NCBI GenBank assembly: GCA_037957365.1
Contig: JARHVA010002682.1
Location: 2,328,501-2,392,500 of the forward strand
DNA: 64,000 nt
Source: Torreya grandis
Lineage: Eukaryota; Streptophyta; Pinopsida; Cupressales; Taxaceae
Reading direction: 5' to 3'
The notes beneath the pieces were generated by a model, which had not been told where the DNA came from, did not search any database, and saw nothing but the letters and a program-made list of their open reading frames with translations. Each line of letters starts with the position of its first letter. The stretch's first letter is position 1. Position numbers and translations under genes: made by a program. This document shows, piece by piece, positions 47,680 through 58,267 of the stretch.

Positions 47680-47945
47680 TTTGTCATCTTTTTTTGATAT
47701 TGATCATTCACTTTATTTATGATTAACTGAGAATTACCAAAGACTTAAAAGTATTGAATTCCCTATTAGATGGAAAAGCAAATTGCTACAAGAAGGGAAT
47801 CATATTATATAATATTATTTGTACATAAAAAATTGATGTGAAAATACTTGGGGATAATATCTCCTTTTAGTGTGAAAAACAAAACATCTACCCCTAATCC
47901 CAAGGATTTGAATGACCCATTAAAATAGATCTTTCATTGATTTGT
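47680..47945 (-). pseudogene. Gypsy-4 archaeal-type RNase H
   Basis: Minus-strand reading: K-I-Y-F-N-G-S-F-K-S-L-G-L-G-V, G-D-I-I-P, C-T-N-N, G-I-Q-Y-F-x-V-F-G-N-S-Q-L-I-I-N-K. This follows the second RNase H of Tat/Ogre elements (F-D-G-S, C-T-N-N-x-A-E-Y-E-A, G-D-S-x-L-V-V-N-Q); two catalytic Asp positions read as Asn. A linker near 47640-47430 (V-P-R-A-N, then P-W-Y-N) leads to integrase. The order RT, RNase H, aRNH, integrase is the usual one, in contrast to Gypsy-2. Confidence 0.65.
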
Positions 47946-48039
47946 TTCTTTAATGGAGAAAATGGACTCATTTGGAAACCCAAATGTTAATGTTTATATA
48001 TATTCTAATATAATTTATGATAAATTTATTAGAAAGGAC

Positions 48040-48423
48040 CTACCCTTTAATATATTTTTGATTGGTGTATTTAATGTCAAATTCACTTAAGATCATTATG
48101 TAGTTGGCCATATGAAATGCCAATATTGTTTTAGATAGAAGATACTTGAATGGATCAAATTTTGTAATGATGATGGTCTGATTGTTGATTATGTAGTGTA
48201 ACAAATTTTGGGAGGTAAAAAATGCTACTAAACATACCTTTCTAAGAGATGAATAATTATGTTCATAGGAAACCAATATCCTGCTAAAGTGATAAATTGT
48301 TATTTCTTTACCATTTTCATTATGTTGAGCTAAAAGTGCCCCTAATGCATGTTGAGTAGATGATATGTAAAGTAATAATGACTTGCTTTGTGTTGGAGGG
48401 GCCAACACTTGTGGATTAGCCAA
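48040..48423 (-). pseudogene. Gypsy-4 RNase H (Gypsy type), open fragment
   Basis: A 127-codon open minus reading contains P-P-T-Q, L-L-L-Y-I-S-S-T-Q-H-A-L-G-A-L-L-A-Q, N-E-N-G-K-E, Y-H-F-S-R, L-L-H-Y, F-D-P-F-K-Y-L-L-S-K and L-S-E-F-D-I-K-Y. This matches the Ty3/Gypsy RNase H after RT (Y-I/L-x-A-S-x-x-A-I-G-A-L-L-A-Q, H-Y-L, D-P-L-K-Y-L). It is a domain-sized survivor, not a stand-alone gene. The first catalytic Asp region is outside or changed. Confidence 0.8.
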
Positions 48424-48739
48424 ATATTATTTTATTTAATCAAATACCTCTTAGCAATCCTTGTACCATTGGAATGAATTTCCTTTTTTCAATGTGTCTG
48501 TGAAGTGATGATAATAGTATACAAGTTGTGAAATAAATCAATAAATTACCTAATTTTTTCCTTGAAAGCTACACAACTATCATAGATTAGATGATGGAAG
48601 AATTTATGTTATGGCCTTGAACTTAGTTTTATCTACTTCAATACCTCACTTGGAGATAATGAAACCCAAAAACATTTTATATAAGATATCGAAGACACAC
48701 TTCTAAGGATTTAATCTGGCCTTATATTCTTGAAGTCAT

Positions 48740-49400
48740 TTAAAGATCCTATGCAATTTTTTTGGATGTTATTACTTGTGTTTTTTTATTTCCAAGGATA
48801 TAATTCACATAATCTTCCACAATATCATGAACCATATCATAGAATATAAAAAGCATGGTTATCTACTAATTAGCGTCATCATTATTCAATCTAAAATGTA
48901 TGTAATGATAACAAAACATTCCCCATGGGGTGGTGAACATAGTCTTATGCTGATCTTCATGTGTTATCTTAATTTGGTTGTATCCTAAAAATCCATACAT
49001 AAATGATAAAATCTCATATCCATAAATGGAATAGACTATCATATCAATATTGGGAAAAGTAGAATCATCCTTTGGGTAAGTTTTATTGATATCATAGAAA
49101 TTAGTCCAAATGTATATTATTGATTTTTTTATTGATATGAAAAATATTGGAGATCCACAATTAATAATCAATAGGTTTGATGAAATCTATTTATAAGAGT
49201 TTTCAAAGATCTTTCTTGACCAAAATGGTAATATGAAGATCCATTTTCTATAATTTCTGGTTGATGGGTTGAGTGTCTATATGTACTAAAATATGACATA
49301 AGACTAATGACAAATTTAATCTAGGCATGTTAGAATAAGACCATGTGAAGATATCAATGAATTATTTGAGGATAACAATAACAAGCTCACATTATTATTT
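48740..49400 (-). pseudogene. Gypsy-4 reverse transcriptase
   Basis: On the minus strand, near 49385-49300: F-I-D-I-F-T-W-S-Y-S-N-M-P. The open stretch 49171-48866 then gives D-I-N-K-T-Y-P-K-D-D, P-N-I-D-M-I-V, F-M-Y-G-F-L-G-Y-N-Q-I-K-I, E-D-Q-H-K-T and F-T-T-P-W-G. Further on, F-H-D-M-V-H-D-I-V-E-D-Y-V-N-Y shows the catalytic Y-V-D-D changed to Y-V-N-Y near 48800. RT would copy element RNA to DNA; this copy is inactive. No protease or gag precedes it. Confidence 0.8.
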
Positions 49401-49865
49401 AGTGAGAGAGGCATTAAGCTTAATTATCTATGGATTATCCCATGTATGAAGGTTGAACTCAATGGTATCTTCCACAAGTAACATGAAACCATCCTACATT
49501 AAAGTAAGTATTGAAGGGAATGACAGTCTTCATGTAAGTATGACCTAATTTTTTCATTGGGCTTTCCCATATAATAATAATTAGAGTCATTAATTTTAGG
49601 CATTGACCACTCATTGAATGTTTGTGGATATTCTTAGACTAACCATTCAAATGTGTGTTTCTATTTAGGACTGATATCTAAACTAAAGATGATGTAGGGA
49701 ATTCTAGGACTTTGTGATTTATTAAAAAGAGAGTGAATTTATCCATTCATTGGTACCTCAAAAAGGTTTTCACTAATGAACATATATACTTTTTAATTTT
49801 TTCACTATCTGATAGTACTTCAAAGATATTTTCACCCAATGATAAAAATTAAAAATATCACACCA
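49401..49865 (-). other. Gypsy-4 5' interior, gag and protease missing
   Basis: This 465-bp segment is all that separates RT from the 5' LTR. It is partly coding-like on the minus strand, but neither gag nor protease motifs are present. TGGTGTGAT, read on the minus strand directly after the LTR edge, could be primer-binding-site remains. Confidence 0.4.
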
Positions 49866-50192
49866 TTACTTACTCTTTCATAGATTAGATGTCACTAAAA
49901 TTGATCATAATTGTAGTTTAAAAGGCTTGATTAAGGTGCGTCAATGATTCAATACCACTTCTCCTTCTAATGTTGATGTCTGATTGATTGGATTGATGAT
50001 TTGAAGCTTTGATGGATAGTCTTTGGATGACACTTCATTGTATAATTCAAGATTAGTGGAAATAGAGGTAATGGATCCATTTATAAATTTGGTTTGATTA
50101 ATGAGATCCATTGATATTGGTTAGAGATTAATAGTAGAGGATTATTAAATCGATGGGATGTTATTAAAAAATTTATTGTGAATTTTAAGAGT
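49866..50192 (-). repeat. Gypsy-4 right LTR, first piece
   Basis: Matches 32400-32720 along its length. It is interrupted after the AATTTTAAGA box by the insertion 50193-52930. Confidence 0.75.
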
Positions 50193-51574
50193 GATTAGGA
50201 GTGATCAAATTGATTAATTTGAACCAAATTCCTACTTAGAAGTCAAAATCATGAAGAATGTGTGGAAGAAACTTCACAGAGGAGGCCTCATAGAATTTAT
50301 GCTAAGGGTAAATGACCATGATGGTGACTTATTAAAATAATTCATTGTATCATGGAATAAGAGGGTTATTAAAGTAAGAGGAAAATAGTTAATTTACATA
50401 ATATTCTAAGAAAGCACACATTAATATGGTTCTTAAGGATTGGCAAAGGTATTTGTAAGTTTATTAGTGTGTATGATGCTTGACTAAGTTTGGAAGGTCT
50501 GTTTGATTACCTACAATCCTATTGAGAATACTTATAGATCCTGGAAAAGGTGAGTGAACATATTGTGTGTACATAGAGCATTTAAAAATGATGTGTAGAG
50601 TTGTTTGTCGATGCAAATCTTGAATTGGTAAGGTATATGGAGAGGTTTAAAGAATAGTTTTTAAAACCCTGCATACATGACTTTATGCTCCTTATGAACC
50701 AAGAGAGAGTTGAAAAGGTTGAATATAGTTACCATTGTGTATAGCAAAAGATTGGATAAGGAAGTCTATGTGCCATAGAGATTAAAAAAACTTTATAGAG
50801 ATTTGAAACCCCATTTGAAATGTATATGAGCAAATTGTATTCTCTCAGGTGCATATAAAGGTTATAAACACTGAACTAGGGTTTTGGAGAGAGAAGGGGT
50901 GTATAAATTGTTTCAACTAATGAAATTGACCAAAACTTTGGGATATGGTAGATTTTAAATCATTTGAACCTATTATGTAGTTTTTAAACTTGTTATGTAC
51001 TTTTACATATGCCAAGAGAAGACTGTGTGGGTTTCTAGGTAGAGTAGACCTAACTAGGCCTAACAGTGCCTAAAAGGAGGTAGTAAAGGGTTATAGAAGA
51101 AGAGTTAGGGACTAAAAATTCATGGAGAGAATAATATTAATAGAGGGTATTATAATTTGGTGTTATTTTGGAATTTACCATATTTATGGAGCCATACAAG
51201 TAGTTTTAGCCTATAAAAAGGCTACAAAGAGTGACTATAACAGTGGAGAAAGTTGACAAGATTGAGAAATAAAGAAAGAAAGGAATTATCAAGGGTCTAA
51301 AAGATAATAAGAGGTTCTTAGGATCATGTGAATAATATTTAGACCCATAAGAAAGGTAAAGGACTTATGAACCTTAAATTGACCATTTGGACCTTGGTTT
51401 AATGAGTGATGATCAATAGAGAAGGAGTTTGTGGATTTTATTGATCATCCTCTACATCAGGAATCCACAAGGATGTCATGTAAAGGAAAAAAAACATACA
51501 AATATCAATAAATAAAATAGAAACTCTTACAGAGGTTTTTTTAAACCAATAAGTTCATTAAAATAGATAAAAAG

Positions 51575-52108
51575 GGGTTTCCTTGCTCAAACCTTCCACA
51601 CTAATGGCTTTAAGTCTACTTGAAAATAATGAAGTATATTATGCTTAAAGGTAAGTATACCCTCATTTTTTCCCATCACTTTCCCTTGATAAACCATTTT
51701 AGGGTTAAAAAATAAGCCTTATTGATTACCTCTTAAAATCCCTAAAGAACACTTCTCTCACACACCAAATCAACTAAGGTAATCTCATCATACACTAGGG
51801 CCTTATATTCTTACTGGTAAAACATGATGAGACCCTTTGGGGGTTTCCTTGCTCAAACCTTCCACACTAATGGCTTGAAGTCTACTTGAAAATAATGAAG
51901 TATCTTAGGCTTAAAGGTAAGTATACCCTCATTTTTTCCCATCACTTTCCCTTGATAAACCATTTTAGGGTTAAAAAATAAGCCTTATTTATTACCTTTT
52001 AAAATCCCTAAAGATCACTTCTCTCACACACCAAATCAACTAAGGTAATGTAATCTTACACCAGGGCCTTATCTTCTTACTAGTAAAACATGATGAGACC
52101 CTTTGGGG
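51575..52108. repeat. Tandem duplication, 266-bp unit
   Basis: Two nearly identical copies start with GGGTTTCCTTGCTCAAACC at 51575 and 51841. They include ACCCTCATTTTTTCCCATCA and end near an ACATGATGAGACCCTTTGGG box. There are few differences, so the duplication is much younger than the surrounding LTR. Confidence 0.88.
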
Positions 52109-52308
52109 TAGGGAGGTTGCACTAGAAGGGTCCTCCACTAAGGAGGACTTCTTTCAGGAATATCTTACCTTAGGGTCCCATTGCCTAATAACCATTCTTT
52201 CCCATATTATCCCAAATTCTAAAATCTCAACTAGGGATCCTCCCCTAAAACTCTCTATTTATCAAACCTAAACCACTCTTGCTAGATGAAGGAACCTTGG
52301 TGGAAGTC

Positions 52309-52743
52309 ATGGGGAAAGGTAAGAGTCCCATAGAAGATGCCATAAAAACCAAAAAAGACAAGATAAAAAGGTTTAATAAGAAACTTAATGAGGTATGGAT
52401 GTGTTTAGCATGTTTAATCCAAGATTAGAATGATATGAATAAGGAGGTTGCTAAAATGATCTAATTTTTCACTCAAACAACAAAGGTAGAAGGGACCACC
52501 CTGAAGTAACATATCATGGAGGAAAATAATTATTCCCATAATCTCCCCTAAACAAACCCCACCAAGAAGACCCTTGTGAAGGAATAAATGTAGAAGATAC
52601 CAAGAATAATCATACATAAGGAGGATGTAGAAGGCCCCAAAAATAGAACTGGGTCCAGAATCATAAAGAACAAATAGGTCACACAAGAGAAGGTGATCAA
52701 GGATGATAAGGTACCTATGGAGGGATCCACCCTCTTAGAATAG
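52309..52743 (+). pseudogene. Short decayed reading before the poly(A)-like tail
   Basis: From an ATG at 52309 (M-G-K-G-K) the same frame runs 144 codons to TAG at 52741, with seven in-frame stops. Each sits where a Trp or Gln codon would be one transition away. Composition is Lys/Thr/Glu-rich and helical. I do not recognise the family. The position just upstream of a UTR-like tract and A-rich tail suggests the C-terminal end of a retroelement protein or of a retro-copied gene. Confidence 0.35.
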
Positions 52744-52930
52744 TTTTTCTATTTACTTTCTTTTTGCTTTTCCCTCCATATAGTTAGTTAGCTTCTAATA
52801 TTATTTTTGTTTTTTATTTTTTAGCTCGTGGGGTTTGATCCTATTTACTACACTTTTAAATATATTTTGGTTCTTGGTCCCTATAAAACAAGTATTTTTA
52901 CAATATAAAAAATAAATAAATAAATAAATA

Positions 52931-53365
52931 GGTGGGGACATTAGAAACATGGAGGATTAAATGAGATTATTTAATTTGATAGTGGAGGTTAGTGGGATTT
53001 GAGGTGGATTATTAAATTTGGAGAGAGAGGAATCTTTGGATTATAAAAATAAAATTATAGGAGACACATGGAGCCTATGGCATCATTAAAATTTGGAAAT
53101 AATGATATATTTATTATAAAATTTAGATGATGGGGCATAGGTGGAGCCTATGGCATCATTGGAATTTACAAAGTGGAAGGGGGTGAAAAATGATGTCATG
53201 ATGTAGGGATTATATGATTTTTGGATTTTGATAATTGTAGATATTCAAAATCCATGAAATTAGGGAAATATTAATTAATTAATTTTTATTAATTAACTAA
53301 TTAAATAAGATGCAAATTTTATGGGATTGGAGGTGGTTATGGAAGAAATGACTTAAATAGCGAAG
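52931..53365 (-). repeat. Gypsy-4 right LTR, second piece
   Basis: Matches 32735-33165 and ends at the CGAAG target duplication (53361-53365) of Copia-A2. Its GGATTAAATGAGATTATTTA and ATTAATTAATTTTTATTAAT blocks are nearly unchanged. Confidence 0.8.
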
Positions 53366-54347
53366 TGTCAGGAATCTAGAACAACAAACATGCTCTGATA
53401 CCACTTGTCAGGAATCTAGAACAACAAACATGCTCTGATACCACTTGTTGGGAGGGGAGGTGGAAGATAAATCCAAGAACAAACACACCTGTTCTAATTC
53501 CACCTCCTAGGATCTTGCTCCTCAGAAAGAGCACAGTATGATTACCAAATATAAGCAATTGAATATGCGGAAATAACCAGAAACACAAGTAACTAGAATT
53601 CACCAATAGCACAGAATATGAGAGACAATACACTATCTTGTATTAACACTAACAGAAAAGAATACAACAAAGAGCCGCCACACTCTTTCACCTTATAGAG
53701 ATTTGCCACACCTCAAGTGTACAGTAATTCTTCTCACACACACTCTCCTACACAAAAAACGGTCCCAACAACCAACTCACACACAGAATTAGTGTTCACC
53801 TCACCAACCAGTCAGTAATAACCCTGCCGGTACATCAAGCACTCTATAGCACTTCAAGCTGATCTCTCATGACCCTGTAACCTGCAATTCAAAGACCAAA
53901 CTTACATGTAGATCCCCAATGAGCTTGCAACAACCTGCAACTCACAGATCTTACAACTAGAAGGAACTCTTTCTTTCTATCTCATGCCTTATACAATACA
54001 TGCCAATGGGTCTATAAATAGATCTCTAACTCAAACAATAACTTAGACTCTTAATTTAGACAATTGTCCTCGCAGCCTAAGACTCTAACTGGTCTCAACA
54101 TGCAAACTCTTCGTTCACTTAACTAACTATCCGTGAAACGAGCAGTTTTGGAACACACAGGCGACCGACGTCGGTCCCTGCTTGTCTGGTTCTGCCGACG
54201 TTGGCCGACTTCCTGCCGTCGCCGGTGGCCTTCTACACTGGTCTCTACTGACGTCGGCCCTGCTGCCAACGCCGGTTCCTGTAGAACTCAGCAACCATCT
54301 ATTCCTCAGTTTGCAAAGGTTGAAGCTTTTAGCTCCACAACCTAATA
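53366..54347 (-). repeat. Copia-A2 3' LTR with duplicated 40-bp end module
   Basis: 982 bp. Its outer end has two tandem 40-bp modules (53366-53405 and 53406-53445), each with a primer-binding-site complement (53392-53403 and 53432-53443). The 5' LTR has only one such module. Compared with A1, both A2 LTRs carry about 58 extra bp next to the module (53446-53510). The LTR start reads TATTAGG on the minus strand rather than TGTTAGG. Confidence 0.9.
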
Positions 54348-54360
54348 ATCTCCCACTTGG
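54348..54360 (-). promoter_or_regulatory. Copia-A2 polypurine tract
   Basis: Read on the minus strand: CCAAGTGGGAGAT, adjoining the 3' LTR, as in A1. Confidence 0.8.
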
Positions 54361-54419
54361 AGATAAACAACTGCAACCTGTACCTGTACCTGTACACCGT
54401 CTAGTTTGTTCCCTTGGCT

Positions 54420-55225
54420 ATGTATCCATCTTCAAAATCACCCTTGAAGACCAACCACCACAATATCCGTGGTGCAAAACCTGTCATCCAAATTACCTGC
54501 CACATCCACATCTACAACCATGTAGAAATAAACCTGAACTTGCATAGCATGTGCACCTGCTACTAGTCCCTGTAAGAATCCACTGAACTGCCCTCCAATG
54601 GTTCTCTCCCGGATTGGCTCCTAACTTGTGACAACTCCCACTGCTTGGGAAAACCTAGGTTTAGTACATACCATGCACTCAACCTCATTATGTGAATCAA
54701 GACACCTGTTCTATGAACTGTCTAACCATCGGCGTGCTAACCAGTTTCACACAATCATCCTGAAACAAAGTCAACACATGACCTTCCATGTCTCTAGAAC
54801 ACACTCTTGCCAAAGAATCTTGCTACTCCAGATTCTCCATGACAAACCCCTGAACTAGCTTTACCTTTAGTTCAGCAATACCTATATATGTAACCCTGCA
54901 ATAAGCACATCATACAGAAATAGGATAGTGTAGCTAATACTATCCAACCTGGTAAAGAGAAACACAATGAACAAACCTCCATTGCCCTGCAGCTAATACA
55001 AGATCAAATACCCTGATCTTCCATCTCACGTATCCATTTCCGCTCTTCTTCATCCTTAACATCCATTCGTCTCTCAGTGCTTACTTCCAGTTGGCCACTC
55101 TACCCAAAACACCTATTTGGTTCTCCTCCAAGGAATCACATCCTCATTCATGCCTAGCTCCCACTATTTCCTGGATCTACCTGTTCTGCTTCTTCAATAA
55201 CTTCCTGGTCCTATGCCATAAGTGA
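54420..55225 (-). pseudogene. Copia-A2 RT and RNase H remnant
   Basis: This is the minus-strand counterpart of 40290-41075, with the same order of fragments and the same deletions. The K-P-V-S-T-P segment reads K-L-V-S-T-P near 54738. The shared breakpoints show that the deletions occurred before both integrations. There is no continuous frame. Confidence 0.75.
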
Positions 55226-55341
55226 GCAACAAGTAGTGTAAAGAAGGGAAATGATGAATTTAAGAACTTACTTACACCTTCAGTCCTCCATATGGGCGCT
55301 TGAGACTCCATGACAGCTTGCTGTCCACCCAAAATTCATCT

Positions 55342-55545
55342 CAGTGATCGATGCCGGTCACATCTCAGTCTACAGCCGACCGATGTCAGTTCCCTGCGAC
55401 TGCCTTCCTACCGATGTCGGTTTCCCCTAGCCAACGCCAGTCTCTTTTTGCCCTGAGTCACCGACGTCGGGCTGCACATAGCTGACGTCGGTCCCTGTCT
55501 AGACACCGACGCCAGTTTTCCTGCCGACGTCGGTCTCTATGTTTT
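55342..55545 (-). repeat. CpG-rich palindrome array in Copia-A2
   Basis: Equivalent to 39970-40175. CCGACGTCGG-type copies appear near 55521, 55483, 55461 and 55411, with decayed ones between. The array continues the gag frame here as an Arg-rich tail because A1's stop codon TAG is CAG. Confidence 0.8.
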
Positions 55546-57071
55546 TCTTGTGAGACCTGACTTTTTTCCATGAGCTCCTTTTGGATCAAACCCTTGTCCA
55601 AATCACCCTTGCTCTGCTCAAAATTTCTCTGCATCTTGTGCTGAACTTTGTCTGTCACTTTCTCTTTGAAAACCAAGGCTTTCCTATTCTTGTCACTAAC
55701 ATCAGATTCCTCAAGAAACCTCACCTTCTTCTTCTGCATACAGAAACCACGATCCATGCCTTCCAAATCTGAAAGCATACTCTTTGACTCAAGAACCAGC
55801 ATCTCCTTCTTATCTATGTGACCAAGCCTATCAAGCCACATCTTTGAATCTACAGCTGAAGTAGATAACCCAGAAAGAGAATCAGTAAAACAAGTAGATA
55901 GATAAAGCGTACCTACTTTCTTACCTCTACCTATAACAAGTGTACCCTTGGTAACCTTCCAAGAGTCCGCTGTGAGAGTTACTGTGCAACCCTCTTCACC
56001 CAAACTTCTGACAGAAATCAGATTTCACTTCAGAACTGGGACGTGCATGACCTCCTTTAACACCCATGTGTTACCTGTCTGCAGTTTTAGCTTCACTTTG
56101 CCTTTGCCAACAATCTGACAAGGCTTACCATCCCCTACACAAATTTCTCCAAAATCTCCCTGGACATACTCATGAAAAAATTCTCTATGTGGGGATGCAT
56201 GAAAAGAGGCACCATAATCTAATACCCAAGATTCTACTTTATCCAAAGAACATACCAGAGCATCCTGCGCAACGTAACCTACAACATCTACTTCTTCTTC
56301 ATGTTCTTCATGCTGATCTGTACCCGATCTGCAATCTCTCTTTAAGTGCCCTTGCTTTCCACATTTCCAGCAGGTTATTCTGCCATACCTGGACTTGGAT
56401 CTCTTGCCCATCTTCGACCTTGATCTCCCACGCTCTATCTTCTCTCTTGGCCTTCCTCTTCCTTCAACACTCAAAGCATCTCCAGATGATTCACCTATGC
56501 TTTTCCTGCGTATCTCTTCGTTCAAGATCACACTCACAATATCATCCACTTTTAAGACTTTTGAAGGAGACACAATATTAGAAACTGCCATTACCAAACC
56601 TTCTCAACTTTCAGGTAATGAACACAAGATTAAGAGAGCTCTAATTTCATCATCAAATACAATATTGACTGAACTTAACTGGTTTACTAAACCATGGAAA
56701 TCACTAAGATGGCTATGAACAGATCCACCTTCCAACATTTGCAAATTAAATAAACGCTTCATAAGAAATACCTTATTCGAAGCTGAGGGTTTTTCATACA
56801 AATTTACCAAAGATTCCATCAACTCCACCGTTGTCTTACACTGTGATAAGCTGGAAATCACAGATGATGCAAGACTCAATCTAATAGATCCCAGAGCCTT
56901 CCGATCAAGAACCTCCCATTCTTCATCTTTCATATCCAAGGGTTTGCTAGCAACCCCACCCAATGGTAAGTACAAATCTTTCTGATATAGATAGTCCTCA
57001 ATCTGCATCCTCCATAATTGGTAGTTCTTGCCATTAAACTTTTCCATTCGTAGTTGACTGCTTTCTGCCAT
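55458..57071 (-). pseudogene. Copia-A2 gag-protease, two nonsense mutations
   Basis: It starts M-A-E-S-S-Q-L at 57071 and is colinear with the 516-residue A1 protein. A TGA replaces Trp of S-L-P-E-S-W (56602-56604). A second TGA replaces Arg of L-K-R-N-L (near 56022-56024). The frame is otherwise kept. It holds the zinc knuckle C-W-K-C-x4-H-x4-C near 56370-56330 and a protease motif reading D-Y-G-A-S instead of D-S-G-A-S near 56215. It runs 22 codons past the A1 stop into the palindrome array, giving R-R-R-Q-E-N-W-R-R-C-L-D-R-D-R-R. Confidence 0.88.
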
Positions 57072-57166
57072 TGCTCAACTCCCACTCAAATAGAAACCCT
57101 ATGAGTAACCTGTAATCAAAACACACTACCCAGATCTACACCAATCTGTTAGTATCCCAACCAAAA

Positions 57167-57265
57167 GCTCTGATACCACTTGTTGGTATCAAGCTTAAGA
57201 ACCTACAACCAAGGCTCTGATACCACTTGTCAGGAATCTAGAACAACAAACATGCTCTGATACCA
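57167..57265 (-). promoter_or_regulatory. Copia-A2 ladder of three primer-binding-site modules
   Basis: Read on the minus strand, TGGTATCAGAGC occurs perfectly three times: 57265-57254 (inside the LTR), 57225-57214 and 57178-57167. Each follows a CA terminus plus AG: CCCAACA, CTGACA, CCAACA. The middle one defines the present LTR end. Spacing is 40 and 47 bp, as in A1. Confidence 0.88.
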
Positions 57266-58169
57266 CTTGTTGGGAGGGGAGGTGGAAGATAAATCCAAGA
57301 ACAAACACACCTGTTCTAATTCCACCTCCTAGGATCTTGCTCCTCAGAAAGAGCACAGTATGATTACCAAATATAAGCAATTGAATATGCAGAAATAACC
57401 AGAAACACAAGTAACTAAAATTCACCAATAGCACAGAATATGAGAGACAATACACTATCTTGTATTAACACTAATAGAAAAGAATACAACAAAGAGCCGC
57501 CACACTCTTTCACCTTACAGAGATTCGCCACACCTCAAGTGTACAGTAATTCTTCTCACACACACTCTCCTACACAAAAAATGGTCCCAACAACCAACTC
57601 ACACACAGAATTGGTGTTCACCTCACCAACCAGTCAGTAATAACCCTGCCGGTACATCAAGCACTCTATAGCACTTCAAGCTGATCTCTCATGAACCTGC
57701 AACCTGTAATTCAAAGACCAAACTTACATGTAGATTCCCAATGAGCTTGCAACAACCTACAACTCATAGATATTACAACTAGAAGGAACTCTTCCTTTCT
57801 ATCTCATGCCTTATACAATACATGCCAATGGGTCTATAAATATATCTCTAACTCAAACAATAACTTAGACTCTTAATTTAGACAATTGTCCTCGCAGCCC
57901 AAGACTCTAACTGGTCTCAACATGCAAACTCTTCATTCACTTAACTAACTATCCGTGAAACGAGCAGTTCTGGAACACATAGGCGACCGACGTCGGTCCC
58001 TGCTTGTCTGGTTCTGCCAACGTCGGCCGACTTCCTGCCGTCGCCGGTGGCCTTCTGCACTGGTCTCTGCCGACGTCGGTCCTGCTGCCGACGCCAGTTC
58101 TTGTAGAACTCAGCAACCATCTGTTCCTCAGTTTGCAAAGGTTGAAGCTTTTAGCTCCACAACCTAACA
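57229..58169 (-). repeat. Copia-A2 5' LTR
   Basis: 941 bp. It begins TGTTAGGTTGTGG on the minus strand at 58169 and ends CTGACA at 57229. The U3 palindrome cluster is well preserved (ACCGACGTCGGT near 57986-57997 and near 58070). It differs from the 3' LTR by one fewer 40-bp end module and scattered substitutions. Confidence 0.92.
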
Positions 58170-58174
58170 CGAAG

Positions 58175-58267
58175 GGGTGATGCATAGTGAAGGAGAGGGA
58201 TGTTGGTGAGAATAGAAGACTAGTTAGTTAATTTTTTTGTGAAGTGTCTAATTTTAAGTGTCTAGAC
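58175..58267 (-). repeat. Gypsy-4 right LTR, last piece
   Basis: Resumes directly after the CGAAG duplication and matches 33168-33260, up to the ATTTTAAGTGTCTAG end. This closes Gypsy-4. Confidence 0.65.

Larger units (their letters stand above)
50193..52930 (+). mobile_element. 2.7-kb insertion with poly(A)-like tail
   Basis: This interrupts the Gypsy-4 right LTR between segments that are adjacent in the left LTR. Its right end is an A-rich tail with AAAT repeats (52905-52930). The tail is preceded by a T-rich, UTR-like stretch (52741-52900) and a decayed reading (52309-52743). Those features suggest a non-LTR retrotransposon or another poly(A)-primed insertion, but no RT or endonuclease was recognised. 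Around 50850-51250 are TATA-like, untranslated-looking sequences, and an internal 266-bp duplication lies at 51575-52108. It may be composite. Confidence 0.5.
53366..58169 (-). mobile_element. Copia-A2, second Gag-only Copia copy
   Basis: A 4804-bp minus-strand element with CGAAG target duplications at 53361-53365 and 58170-58174. It has LTRs at 53366-54347 (3' LTR) and 57229-58169 (5' LTR) and a 2881-bp interior, against 2872 bp in A1. It shares the gag start, palindrome array, RT/RNase H remnant, polypurine tract and the absence of integrase with A1. Different target duplications prove two separate integrations of an already deleted element. Its gag carries two stops. Confidence 0.92.
32400..58267 (-). 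mobile_element. Gypsy-4, Tat-like element carrying nested insertions
   Basis: The LTRs are at 32400-33260 (left) and, in three pieces, 49866-50192, 52931-53365 and 58175-58267 (right). The interior carries RT, RNase H, archaeal-type RNase H and integrase on the minus strand (49400 to 46150). A minus-strand polypurine tract abuts the left LTR, confirming orientation. Gag and protease are missing: RT starts about 470 bp from the 5' LTR. Copia-B sits in the 3' untranslated part. Copia-A2 and a poly(A)-tailed segment sit in the 5' LTR. The outer flanks (TACTT left) show no clear target duplication. Confidence 0.75.
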
